From assembly GCA_000739515.1 (NCBI GenBank), contig DF820460.1:272037-309922 (forward strand): a DNA stretch of 37,886 nt, written 5' to 3'. Below the pieces are notes generated by a model. That model had not been told where the DNA came from. It searched no databases and was given only the letters and a program-made list of their open reading frames with translations. The stretch's first letter is position 1. Every line of letters starts with the position of its first letter. This document shows, in pieces, positions 8,943 through 16,718 of the stretch. This DNA comes from Candidatus Moduliflexus flocculans (GTDB lineage Bacteria; Moduliflexota; Moduliflexia; Moduliflexales; Moduliflexaceae). A program made the translations under genes and the position numbers.

Positions 8943-9380
8943 TTTTTTATCCTTCAGCAAAGCGATCATTCATGCGAAGATCGCGTAAAACCCTTGATAT
9001 TGTAAGATGTTACGAATAGCGCATTCTCATTGTGCCTTGCGACGTTCTGTCAATAAAAAATCATAATTTCGCATGAATTTATTCGAACGAAAAGGGAGAG
9101 GCGGGAAATCTGAATGTTGTGTGGCGACAGGATATTTCACGCGATGAGCAATTGGCCAGCATGAAGTTTCCCTATCTGAGAGACTGGCAGGGGTGTTACG
9201 TTCTGGCCGAAACGCTCCCTTCGACAGGCTCAGGGAGTGGGCAACGTCGTTCCCTGAGCTTGTCGAAGGGAACATGAACGACACGTTTTTATAGAACTTC
9301 CCAGTTCTGTCTGAAATGCCGACGGAAAAGATGCGCTCGGAATGAGCGAGAGCGAGGCTGAGCAATCGTTCATAAGATTG
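8943..9380. other. Non-coding spacer upstream of potA
   Basis: No convincing gene is seen. It should hold the pot operon promoter, but no clear -35/-10 pair stands out. A plus-strand open stretch from about 9077 to 9276 reads like protein but has no start and runs into the inverted repeat at 9217-9270, so it may be a relic. Confidence 0.4.
9217..9270. repeat. CCCTTCGACAGGCTCAGGGA inverted repeat
   Basis: CCCTTCGACAGGCTCAGGGA (9217-9236) pairs with TCCCTGAGCTTGTCGAAGGG (9251-9270), 19 of 20 positions, with a 14-base loop. The same CTTCGACA theme forms the innermost palindrome at 7691-7733. Palindromes of this kind are common dispersed elements in environmental bacterial genomes. Confidence 0.8.
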
Positions 9381-10082
9381 TCAGCGCCCCATGTTCATTA
9401 AAAAGGCGCAGAGCAGAAAACCGACGATTACGCCGAATATAAAGCCAACAGCGGTGTCGGTGGCGAAGGCTAAACGAGGAACGCTCTGGGGCGTTTTTGC
9501 GCGAGGAGCATTGTGATGAATCGGGCCGCGTCGGTGAGCAAGCGCATCTTTGTACGCTTCGTCGAACTGCCGCTCATACACGGGGCTCGACCAGTAATTG
9601 GCATCATTTTCGCCTTTGGCTTTGTACGTGCTGGCTAAGCCGCGCCGGACAAGCTCAAGGCCAAGATTGGTTTTTTTTCCGCCAAATGCGTTTCTCGTAA
9701 ACGCCATGACGAGAATATAGCCCATCTGATCTTTAATCAAATCGCCATTGGGCTGTTGGGCATATTCGATCAGCACGTCTTTGCCTTCGATCTGTCGGAG
9801 AAACACGGTAGATTCCGCCGCGCCCGGCTCTGATTTTTGTATTTCTTGAAGCAAATCAACATCCTGGTTTGATTTATTAAACAGGCGCGCGGCAGAATTC
9901 AGCCCGCCAGGACAAATCACTTTGAGAAGGCGCGCCTTCACGGTTTGCTGGTATTTTTGCAGGAATCGCCGCGTGCTCCACACAGCGGTAAACGTTTCGC
10001 CGTTGGCGACTTGCAAGCAGCGGACAACCGCTTTCTTGATTTGATAGGAACTGCGCTGATGTTCGCGAGGTTTTTTCGCCAT
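9381..10082 (-). CDS. SNase-like domain protein with C-terminal membrane anchor
   Basis: The 233-residue protein resembles the staphylococcal/thermonuclease fold: a first strand region VVRCLQVANGETFTAVW, then VKARLLKVICPGG, then FLRQIEGKDVLIEYAQQPNG, GYILVMAF, and the helical end NLGLELVRRGLASTYK with YKDALAHRRG. Active SNases carry Arg plus nearby acidic residues (VRLxxIDxPE); here the Arg is present in ARLLKV but the acidic positions read CPGG, so nuclease activity is doubtful. A single membrane segment (TAVGFIFGVIVGFLLCAFLM) ends the protein, leaving the domain cytoplasmic if tail-anchored. Tudor-SN-like ligand binding is another possibility. It lies downstream of thyX on the same strand, about 300 bp away. 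Confidence 0.6.
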   Translation of the reverse strand: MAKKPREHQRSSYQIKKAVVRCLQVANGETFTAVWSTRRFLQKYQQTVKARLLKVICPGGLNSAARLFNKSNQDVDLLQEIQKSEPGAAESTVFLRQIEGKDVLIEYAQQPNGDLIKDQMGYILVMAFTRNAFGGKKTNLGLELVRRGLASTYKAKGENDANYWSSPVYERQFDEAYKDALAHRRGPIHHNAPRAKTPQSVPRLAFATDTAVGFIFGVIVGFLLCAFLMNMGR

Positions 10083-10238
10083 ACGCCCGTATTCTCAACT
10101 CATTAAGGCTCATTCGCCAATTCAATGCTTTGCCGGAAGATAGCGCAAGCTTTTCGCGCTGTCAATCAAAAAATGCGGAATGGCCTTAAGCCGTTGCGTT
10201 GCAAGCGATTTAAGGGCAGGAATTGAATCAGAAAATAT

Positions 10239-10267
10239 CCGCCAGACACGGTAAACGTGTCTGGCGG
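10239..10267. repeat. Hairpin of the GTCAGACACC/TTGAA family, 3' of thyX
   Basis: A perfect hairpin: CCGCCAGACACG, loop GTAAA, CGTGTCTGGCGG, followed by GGTTGTTCAAT. The TGTTCAAT tail is shared with the hairpins at 12940-12990 and 22502-22538. It lies 114 bp beyond the thyX stop codon in a 298-bp spacer that otherwise shows nothing. There is no U-tract, so ordinary rho-independent termination is not evident. Confidence 0.7.
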
Positions 10268-10380
10268 GGTTGTTCAATAAAAACGATCATCAACAACATC
10301 CGTGTCAATCTGTCCAATCAGGTCATCAGCGTTCTGTCCGTTTGCGTGTGCTGTGGCAAATAATTTCGCATTCTCTGAGA

Positions 10381-11190
10381 TCAAATCTTCCAATATTTCG
10401 GCTTCCAGAAGCCGTCGTCGGTCTGCTCGAAATCAGTGAAGATCGTCGGTTCGCTTTCCAGCATCTTTTTGAGAATCAGGCTGAAGACATACGCGATTTC
10501 TTCTTCGGCGGCGGCATCTACGCGCACGGTCAGCACATGCCGCAGCGCCCGCAGATTGCCTGTCCAGACGCCGCCTGTTGCCACGCCCATGCCGATAATT
10601 CGGCGCATCATGGACGTGAGCTTTTTCTTTTCTTTAAATTCTTTCAGCGTATCCAATTGCCAGATATCTTCCAATTCGCGATAATTCTCCTCCATCTGCC
10701 GGAAAGCGCGTTCGAACACGGCGCGCGTGCGGGTTTTGGCCGCGGCAATTTCTTCAGAATCCTCCGCCTCGTCACGAATCGAAAACGGCATCCAGAAAGG
10801 AATATCAGAGAAACGGATGTAGCGCATCGAGCCTTCGCTGATTGCCCAGCCCGCGCGATGCCGATTCATTTCTGCCGTAAAGACGCGGCTCACATTCTCA
10901 ATGCCAAAGGTGTAGGTCACATGTTCCAACACGCTGCCATGCCGGGATTTGAGAATGTTTTCGATAAATTCCACAATATCTTTGCGGACGCGAGTGATGT
11001 TCGGATTCAAGCCGGGTTCGAAGGACAGATAACAGCGTTTCCCCGCAAGCACGGTTAATAATTCCGCTTCCGAGCATTGTTCGGGAATTTCGTAATTGCT
11101 TGCGCCGAGATCATCAATCCAGCGGCGGGCTTCGTCGCGATCTACCTGAGATTTTGCAAGAATATATACCATCGGTTCTACAAGTCGCAT
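10381..11190 (-). CDS. thyX: Flavin-dependent thymidylate synthase
   Basis: This enzyme makes dTMP from dUMP using methylene-tetrahydrofolate and FAD/NADPH. Recognisable parts are NILKSRHGSVLEHVTYTFGI, the ThyX motif region RHRAGWAISEGSMRY (residues 110-124) and a conserved C-terminal helix region (LRHVLTVRVDAAAEEEIAYV). The classical motif has seven residues between RHR and the Ser before xRY; here there are eight. The length of 269 residues is normal. AGGAG lies 9 nt before the ATG. No thyA is present in the window. Confidence 0.93.
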   Translation of the reverse strand: MRLVEPMVYILAKSQVDRDEARRWIDDLGASNYEIPEQCSEAELLTVLAGKRCYLSFEPGLNPNITRVRKDIVEFIENILKSRHGSVLEHVTYTFGIENVSRVFTAEMNRHRAGWAISEGSMRYIRFSDIPFWMPFSIRDEAEDSEEIAAAKTRTRAVFERAFRQMEENYRELEDIWQLDTLKEFKEKKKLTSMMRRIIGMGVATGGVWTGNLRALRHVLTVRVDAAAEEEIAYVFSLILKKMLESEPTIFTDFEQTDDGFWKPKYWKI

Positions 11191-11522
11191 ACAGCAGTTC
11201 TCCTGTTTTTTTTAATTTTTAACGTATTCCCCTTGAAAAATTTTCTGAGGCGCATAGATTAGACAAGAATAGAGAGTGCGTTTATCTCAGTCTCTTCTGA
11301 CCGATACATCAACGTTGGCAATCGGCTTTTCCGAAATTTCTTCATCTTGAATCGGCGCATGGTAGTGTCTGGAATCTCTCTAAAATACAGGCGTGTAAGT
11401 CAAGAAATAATACTGATTGCGTACACACCTGATGATTTCTCTTTCAAACAACACAGGTTCGCGCTGAAATGATCGGAACAATTTTGCGAACATCACTTTC
11501 AGCGCCAAAAAAACAGACCCCG
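11191..11522. other. Divergent spacer between thyX and the zinc-ribbon gene
   Basis: This stretch should contain the promoters of both divergent units. I see no strong repeat and no confident -35/-10 pair. The reading frame of the next gene is open back to an ATG at 11469. Confidence 0.35.
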
Positions 11523-11852
11523 ATGAAAATCCATTGCTACGAATGCGGAAAAGAATTCAAACCCGCGACCGGTTTTTTTATCGAACGCCGAGTGACGAAT
11601 CCCGATATTGTTCCCGCGGAAACCGTGTTGACGGGCTATGGTTATTGTTCTGCCGAATGCGCAGCGAAGAATCACATGCTGGCCGAAGATATTGAGCTGC
11701 AAGATGTGAGCAATTTCGATACGCCGGACACGAACGAAATATTAATCCCGGAAGAAAGCGAGGAACGCATTCCAGTGCGCCGTGTCTCGGATGAACGGAA
11801 AGACAAGCGCAAACGCTGGCTGCGTCAGGCGCTCAAAGTCGAAGGAAACTGA
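11523..11852 (+). CDS. Small zinc-ribbon protein of unknown function
   Basis: A 109-residue protein with a probable N-terminal zinc site, CYECG (residues 4-8) and CSAEC (about residues 42-46), and an acidic then basic C-terminal tail (EESEER..., DERKDKRKRW). I start it at 11523 so that the zinc ribbon is N-terminal. The in-frame ATG at 11469 would add 18 residues with no recognisable feature, and neither start has a clear Shine-Dalgarno. The stop codon lies 3 bp before the next gene, so it probably shares a transcript with the nucleotidyltransferase. No function is assigned. Confidence 0.65.
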   Translation: MKIHCYECGKEFKPATGFFIERRVTNPDIVPAETVLTGYGYCSAECAAKNHMLAEDIELQDVSNFDTPDTNEILIPEESEERIPVRRVSDERKDKRKRWLRQALKVEGN

Positions 11853-11855
11853 CGC

Positions 11856-12773
11856 ATGATATCAAAACTCGTGGAGCGTGGCGAACTTGCGGCATTAGTG
11901 GCTCGACTCAAGGCGCAAGGCAACACAATTGTCACCACAAACGGCAGTTTCGATTTGCTGCATATTGGACACGTAACCATGCTGCAAGAAGCAAAAGCGC
12001 TGGGCGAGACGCTGATTGTCGGCGTGAACAGTGACCGCAGCATTCGCCGGTATAAAGGCAAATCACGCCCGATTTGCCCGGAAGCGCATCGCGCCGGGAT
12101 GCTTGCCGCGTTGGAATGCGTGGACTACGTAACGATTTTCGATGAATTGACCCCGGTGGAACTCCTCAAAATTCTTCAACCGCATATTCATGTCAACTCG
12201 CCGGAACATGGCAACGACTGCGTCGAACGTGAGGTCGTCGAGCAGCATGGCGGGCGGATTCAACTGTCCACGCTGGTGGACGGGATGTCAACCACTGAAT
12301 TGCTTCGCCGCGTCAGTAGCAGCCTGGCGTTTTCAGGGTGTCGCGGCCTCTTCTTCCGCGTGGGCGATATCTGGGAATCAGCCATCGGCGATATTGCGGA
12401 AACGAGCCTTAACGCGCTTCAGGCGTGTACGCAAAAAGATTTCCGGCTGTTTTTAAGCGGCACGACCGAGGAAACGGCTTTTCTGCAAACCATTTTCGCG
12501 CCGCACATCAAACAATCGGCGATGAAATCGCTCTCGCAGTTGGCGCTGTCCGCGTCGGCGTTAGAGCAGACGGTTGATGATGACAATGTCATTTTAGCGA
12601 AAAGCGTGATTCTCAGCCGCGATATGGCCGATATTCGCCTCGGACGCGACATGAATTGTAAAACAATTCTGATTTCGAATGCTCCTGCCCCTGCATTGCC
12701 GCCCACTGCTGGCGGCAGCCCTCATGTGATTGCCCGAACCTTTGCGGAGGCAGTCGCGAGCCTGATGTCATGA
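11856..12773 (+). CDS. RfaE2-like nucleotidyltransferase fused to a degenerate HAD (GmhB-like) domain
   Basis: Residues 1-155 form a cytidylyltransferase-fold domain like the HldE C-terminal domain (D-glycero-D-manno-heptose 1-phosphate adenylyltransferase): NGSFDLLHIGHVTML (HIGH at 36-39), VGVNSDRSIRRYKG, RP and STTELLRRV. Residues 160-305 align by eye with a GmhB-type HAD phosphatase. The end, SVILSRDMADIRLGRDMNCK then TILI, matches the usual motif IV (GDxxxDxxAG), and VIARTFAEAVASLM matches the final helix. The nucleophile motif DRDGT is replaced by RVGDI, and the first Asp of motif IV by Arg, so phosphatase activity is unlikely. AAGGA lies about 9 nt upstream. The context (MsbA-like and WaaP-like genes) supports an LPS heptose role. 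A different nucleotidyl substrate is possible. Confidence 0.75.
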   Translation: MISKLVERGELAALVARLKAQGNTIVTTNGSFDLLHIGHVTMLQEAKALGETLIVGVNSDRSIRRYKGKSRPICPEAHRAGMLAALECVDYVTIFDELTPVELLKILQPHIHVNSPEHGNDCVEREVVEQHGGRIQLSTLVDGMSTTELLRRVSSSLAFSGCRGLFFRVGDIWESAIGDIAETSLNALQACTQKDFRLFLSGTTEETAFLQTIFAPHIKQSAMKSLSQLALSASALEQTVDDDNVILAKSVILSRDMADIRLGRDMNCKTILISNAPAPALPPTAGGSPHVIARTFAEAVASLMS

Positions 12774-13092
12774 TGCTCTTTCTTCCGCGCGTGCGTCGAA
12801 ATGCCAGTTCGCCTGGCGAATCATGATCGTTTTAACGAGAATTGCTATTATTGTTTGGCCATCGCAAATCTTCTTGACACCACTCCCCTCATTTACGTTG
12901 ATTGTTTCTTTGTCACGATTTACAGCATTATACGCGATGATTGAACAGACCTGTCAGACACCTTCATGGTGTCTGACAGGTCTGTTCAATGCAAATGAAA
13001 AACGCTGTACGTTTTTAAATGCTTGTTTTATAAATCGAGCGGGCGATAAAGACCTCTTTCCGACCTGTTTGTCTTAAAGATGCGTCAACATT
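12774..13092. other. Spacer between the nucleotidyltransferase and msbA-like genes
   Basis: This 319-bp stretch holds the perfect palindrome at 12940-12990 and otherwise no feature I can support. The short open frame across it contains the palindrome and has no recognisable protein character. Confidence 0.5.
12940..12990. repeat. Perfect 23-bp-arm palindrome of the GTCAGACACC family
   Basis: ATTGAACAGACCTGTCAGAC, then ACC (12940-12962), loop TTCAT, then the exact reverse complement (12968-12990). It is the longest perfect palindrome I found here. The flank CGCGATGATTGAACA is the reverse complement of TGTTCAATCATCGCG beside the copy at 22502-22538, so the two are members of one element in opposite orientation. 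Confidence 0.85.
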
Positions 13093-14841
13093 ATGGAATT
13101 ATATAAACGACTCTTACAATACACGAAGCCGCATGTGTGGCATATTCTGATTTCATTGGTTTGCTCGCTGTTGGTGGGCGGCGCAACCTCGCTCTCCGCG
13201 ATGCTGGTCAAAAATATTGTTGATCAAATTTTCATGAACAAAGATGAAATCATGTTGCGCTACATCCCGTTAGTCGTGCTCGGCCTGATTGCCATACAAG
13301 GGATCGCGTCATTCGGACAATCCTATTTTATCGAAGGGGTCGGACAGCGGATTATTTTGCAGTTTCGGCGCGAATTGTTCGCACATTTGCAGCGCCTGTC
13401 GCTCCGCTTTTTTGCCAAAAATACCACTGGCGCGCTTGCCTCGCGCATCACCAGCGATGTCACGCTGCTGCAAAACGCCGTCGCCAACATCGTTTCCGAC
13501 GCGATCCGGCAGGGCGTTACGGCAATCGGCCTCCTTATCGTCGTGTTTTACCGTCATTGGCAGCTTGCGATGATCGCCTTGCTTGTGATGCCGGTGGCAA
13601 TGGGCGTTGTGACCTATTTTGGCCGCAAAATGCGCCATAACAGCCGCAATTTGCAACTGAAAATGGCGGACATCAACCATCTGCTGTACGAAAAATTGTC
13701 TGGCATTCGCATTGTCAAAGCGTTTTGCGCGGAAAAAATAGAAGAAGACCATTTTACTGAGGTGATCACCGGATATTTCGACACCGCCATGCATTCTGTT
13801 ACCATTCAGGCCATCAATGGCTCGCTGTCGGAAGTTTTCGGCGGCATCGGCGTTGCGGGAGTCATTTGGTATGGCGGGTATCAGGTGATTCGCGGCGAAA
13901 CCACGCCGGGGACGTTTTTTTCGTTTATCACCGCCTTGCTGCTTCTCTACGAGCCGCTGAAGCGTATCAGCAGATATAATATGAAGATTCAGCAGGCGTT
14001 AGCGGCGGCGGATCGCGTGTTTGAAATTTTAGACATGCCGCCCGATATCGTTGAGGTTGAACACGCCGTCAACCTTTTGCCGATTCGACATGAGATCACC
14101 TATCAGAATGTATCGTTCAAATACGAACAGGATCCAATTTTGCAGGAGATTTCATTTACCGCGCCAGCGGGACGAGTCACGGCATTTGTCGGGTTGAGCG
14201 GCGCAGGCAAAACCACGTTGCTGAGCTTGCTGCCCCGTTTTTATGACGCGACCGACGGCTGCATCCGGATTGACGACACCGATATTCGACAGGCCACATT
14301 TGCCTCGCTGCGCGGGCAGATTGGGATCGTGACGCAAGAGGTGATTCTTTTTCATGATACTGTCGCCAATAATATCGCGTATGGCGCTCAGAATTATGCG
14401 CTTGACGACGTGATTCAGGCGGCGAAAATCGCGAATGCGCACGAGTTTATCGAAAAATTGCCGGAGGGGTATCAAACGCTCATCGGCGAGCGCGGCACGC
14501 GGCTTTCCGGCGGACAGCGCCAGCGTCTCGCCATCGCCAGAGCGATCCTGAAAAACCCGCCGATTATTATTTTGGACGAAGCCACTTCGTCCTTAGATTC
14601 AGAATCGGAACGCCTTGTGCAGGAGGCCATTGCGAATTTAATGCAAGACCGCACCACGTTAGTCATTGCCCACCGCCTCTCTACCATCCAAAAAGCCGAT
14701 CAGATTATCGTGCTGGACGCCGGCAAAATTATTGAGCGCGGCACGCATCAAGAATTGCTTGGCAAAGGCGGCATTTACGCCCGATTGTACGCCACTCAGA
14801 TGCTGCATGGCGAACAGAGAGACACAGACGATGAAGAATGA
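13093..14841 (+). CDS. MsbA-like ABC exporter (permease + ATPase half-transporter)
   Basis: A 582-residue type-I ABC exporter subunit that would work as a homodimer, most likely flipping lipid A-core across the inner membrane. The N-terminal 320 residues hold six membrane segments (first VWHILISLVCSLLVGGATSL) and the coupling region (SRITSDVTLLQNAVANIVSD). The ATPase has Walker A VGLSGAGKTT (about residue 366), signature RLSGGQRQRLAIARAI, Walker B PIIILDEATSSLD and switch VIAHRLSTI. Its placement between a heptose-type nucleotidyltransferase and a WaaP-like kinase supports the MsbA role, but other lipid or peptide exporters share this architecture. No strong Shine-Dalgarno is visible. Confidence 0.85.
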   Translation: MELYKRLLQYTKPHVWHILISLVCSLLVGGATSLSAMLVKNIVDQIFMNKDEIMLRYIPLVVLGLIAIQGIASFGQSYFIEGVGQRIILQFRRELFAHLQRLSLRFFAKNTTGALASRITSDVTLLQNAVANIVSDAIRQGVTAIGLLIVVFYRHWQLAMIALLVMPVAMGVVTYFGRKMRHNSRNLQLKMADINHLLYEKLSGIRIVKAFCAEKIEEDHFTEVITGYFDTAMHSVTIQAINGSLSEVFGGIGVAGVIWYGGYQVIRGETTPGTFFSFITALLLLYEPLKRISRYNMKIQQALAAADRVFEILDMPPDIVEVEHAVNLLPIRHEITYQNVSFKYEQDPILQEISFTAPAGRVTAFVGLSGAGKTTLLSLLPRFYDATDGCIRIDDTDIRQATFASLRGQIGIVTQEVILFHDTVANNIAYGAQNYALDDVIQAAKIANAHEFIEKLPEGYQTLIGERGTRLSGGQRQRLAIARAILKNPPIIILDEATSSLDSESERLVQEAIANLMQDRTTLVIAHRLSTIQKADQIIVLDAGKIIERGTHQELLGKGGIYARLYATQMLHGEQRDTDDEE

Positions 14842-15601
14842 TGATCTGCGACGAGCATTCGATACCTGCCTCCCGAATTCATCGGAGCAGGAACGCGAGT
14901 GGCGAATGCATGTTTTTCCGGCATGGCGAAAGATGTTTCCTTCTATTTCGCACATCTGCCGGTTTCTTCAGCATCCTGAGTGCATGCTTCAACAGAATTC
15001 TCGCGGCGTGGTGCTGTTAATTCAACAGAATGGCGTGCGCTTTATCGCGAAACGTTCGCTGCGGCAAGAACGGCGCTGGTGGTCGCAACTGACCAGCCTG
15101 TATCGAGGAGGCGAAGGCGCACGTTCGTCACAAAATTTGGCGCGACTGATCGAGGCGGGTTTGCCTGCGCCTCAGCCGGTCTTCGTGCTTGAACGGCGAC
15201 GCTTCGGCATGATCGTCGCATCGTGGGCTTGTTATGAATACGCTGAGGGATTGACATGCACCTGTGAAGATGTCAAGGAGATTGCCGCGATGCTGCGTCG
15301 CATTCATGCCGTCGGATGGGTGCATCGCGATCCGCATGTCCAGAATTTCCTGCGGCACGAGGGCGAGATTCGAATTCTCGATTGCGCGCGGGCGCGTCCC
15401 TGGCGATCTCGCTACGCTCGAATGTACGATGTCGTGCTGCTCGATAACTGTTGCCCCGGCAGCGTCTCGTTATATGGTGTTTCCGAACGCGATCCGATGT
15501 TTCGCCTTGCCAAAGCCCAGAATAACCTGATAAAATCCTGGCGACGCATTAAGCGCCGTTGGCGCCATTGCTCCCCTGAATCATTCATATTCATCGCGTG
15601 A
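14831..15601 (+). CDS. WaaP/Kdo-kinase-like lipopolysaccharide core kinase
   Basis: A 256-residue protein-kinase-fold protein resembling the LPS kinases WaaP/InaA/KdkA that phosphorylate core sugars on the cytoplasmic face. VRFIAKRS could hold the ATP-binding Lys, and ARLIEAGLPAPQPVFVLE is typical of the family. The catalytic loop is GWVHRDPHVQNFL (Asp about 167), and ILDCAR (Asp about 184) is in the place of the DFG motif. The start at 14831 overlaps the end of the msbA-like gene by 11 bases, indicating translational coupling; the frame is open further upstream, but that stretch is only msbA in another frame. The C-terminal third is very basic (KSWRRIKRRWRH), perhaps for membrane contact. 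Confidence 0.75.
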   Translation: MKNDDLRRAFDTCLPNSSEQEREWRMHVFPAWRKMFPSISHICRFLQHPECMLQQNSRGVVLLIQQNGVRFIAKRSLRQERRWWSQLTSLYRGGEGARSSQNLARLIEAGLPAPQPVFVLERRRFGMIVASWACYEYAEGLTCTCEDVKEIAAMLRRIHAVGWVHRDPHVQNFLRHEGEIRILDCARARPWRSRYARMYDVVLLDNCCPGSVSLYGVSERDPMFRLAKAQNNLIKSWRRIKRRWRHCSPESFIFIA

Positions 15602-15691
15602 TTTGACGATGGGTAATATTTTATCGAATTCTTGATCTGACAGCCGTTCGAAGCCTTGTCATGGCGATTTCGTGCTACTGCCAATACACCA

Positions 15692-15779
15692 TTTCAGTAA
15701 TCTTTAGGAGCGCGAAATCTCGATTTCGCCTGTCACATCAAGATGTGACACTCCTCACTCCTCTTAAAAATTACTGAAA
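15692..15779. repeat. REPIN-like element with two unrelated hairpins
   Basis: The outer arms TTTCAGTAA and TTACTGAAA enclose two AGGAG(T/C)-hairpin units facing each other. Left: AGGAGC then GCGAAATC-TC-GATTTCGC. Right (minus strand): AGGAGT then GTCACATC-TT-GATGTGAC. The two stems are unrelated, unlike the other copies, yet both keep the 8-2-8 geometry. CACTCCT is doubled at the right end. The element lies between two convergent genes (kinase and pirin). Confidence 0.75.
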
Positions 15780-15796
15780 CAGTGTACTAATGCTAT

Positions 15797-16660
15797 TCAG
15801 CGTGACTTGATAAACGTTCCGTCCTGGTATTCTTGAAATGCGATCTGCAATTCCTGTTTCGTGTTCATGACAATCGGGCCATACCAGGCGATTGGCTCGC
15901 CAAGAGGCTTGCCGGAAATCAGCAGCAATCGTGCGCCATCCTTGCCGCCCTCGCTCTGGATGTGATCGCCGTTTCGTTCGAAAAGCGTCAACATCTCTTT
16001 TTCGAACGGCGTCGGATGGTCTGCGCCGATAAATTGACCGTTCCCGTCTAAAATGTAGGAGAATGCCGTATAACCGTCTTTCACCGGGTGCGTAAACGTC
16101 GCATTCGGCGGGAGCGTCACATCGAGAAATTCTGGGTCCACTACAATATCCGACACTGGCGCGTTGACGTTTCCAATCCGCCCGCAAACGATTTTGACGC
16201 GGACGCCTTGCTCAAGCGTCACTTCTGGAATTGTCGCGCCACGCACATCGCGATAACGCGGTGGCATCATCTTATGCGACGCCGGGAGATTGACCCAGAG
16301 TTGCAAGCCCCATAACAAGCCTGAATCGGTCTGCTGCGGCATTTCTTCATGAATAATGCCGCAGCCGGCGGTCATCCACTGCACATCGCCCCCTTCGATC
16401 ACGCCATGATTCCCCATGCTGTCGCCATGTTTCACCGCGCCATGCAGCATATAGGTCACAGTTTCGATCCCGCGATGTGGATGCCAGGGAAAGCCCGCCA
16501 GATAATCAGCCGGATTGTCGGAATGAAAATCATCGAGCAGCAGAAACGGATCAAACTGCGGCATCTGTTGGTAGCCAAATGCGCGGCGCAGGTGAACTCC
16601 TGCGCCCTCGATTGTCGGAGTGCCGCGCCAACTTGCCTGAATTGAACGAGTTGTTGTCAT
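15797..16660 (-). CDS. Pirin family cupin protein
   Basis: A 287-residue double-cupin protein of the pirin family; bacterial members such as YhhW show quercetin 2,3-dioxygenase activity. The N-terminal cupin carries the metal ligands in FPWHPHRGIETVTYMLHG and GIIHEEMP. Further pirin features are GDVQWMTAGCGIIH, LLWGLQLWVNLP and the C-terminal LLISGKPLGEPIAWYGPIVM then NT. It lies downstream of wrbA on the same strand, with a hairpin between. Both could act in quinone or flavonoid redox stress, but the true substrate is unknown. Confidence 0.93.
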   Translation of the reverse strand: MTTTRSIQASWRGTPTIEGAGVHLRRAFGYQQMPQFDPFLLLDDFHSDNPADYLAGFPWHPHRGIETVTYMLHGAVKHGDSMGNHGVIEGGDVQWMTAGCGIIHEEMPQQTDSGLLWGLQLWVNLPASHKMMPPRYRDVRGATIPEVTLEQGVRVKIVCGRIGNVNAPVSDIVVDPEFLDVTLPPNATFTHPVKDGYTAFSYILDGNGQFIGADHPTPFEKEMLTLFERNGDHIQSEGGKDGARLLLISGKPLGEPIAWYGPIVMNTKQELQIAFQEYQDGTFIKSR

Positions 16661-16677
16661 ACGTTGGATGGAGTTGA

Positions 16678-16708
16678 CGCCTCACAGGTTTGAAGAACCT
16701 GTGAGGCG
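16678..16708. repeat. Hairpin between wrbA and the pirin gene
   Basis: A perfect stem CGCCTCACAGGTT, loop TGAAG, AACCTGTGAGGCG, beginning 10 bp beyond the wrbA stop codon. Its loop and size match the hairpins at 10239, 12940, 22502 and 30504, but its stem sequence is different. It may end or attenuate transcription before pirin, though no U-tract follows. Confidence 0.7.
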
Positions 16709-16718
16709 TACGGTTGGC

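Noticed and set aside
9077..9276. Plus-strand open stretch upstream of potA that reads like protein (WRQDISRDEQLASMKFPYLR)
   Set aside because: It has no start codon and no ribosome site, and it runs into a palindromic repeat. It could be a relic, but I cannot support a pseudogene call.
9027..9365. Minus-strand open frame of 112 codons
   Set aside because: It includes both arms of the CCCTTCGACAGGCTC repeat read as protein (SLSLSKG), a common annotation artefact.
10270..11058. Long plus-strand open frame of 262 codons
   Set aside because: It lies antisense to thyX, which is certain. Its composition (rich in His, Arg, Gln) is that of a shadow frame.
12823..13077. Plus-strand open frame of 84 codons before the msbA-like gene
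   Set aside because: It contains the complete perfect palindrome at 12940-12990, and its codons show no protein character.
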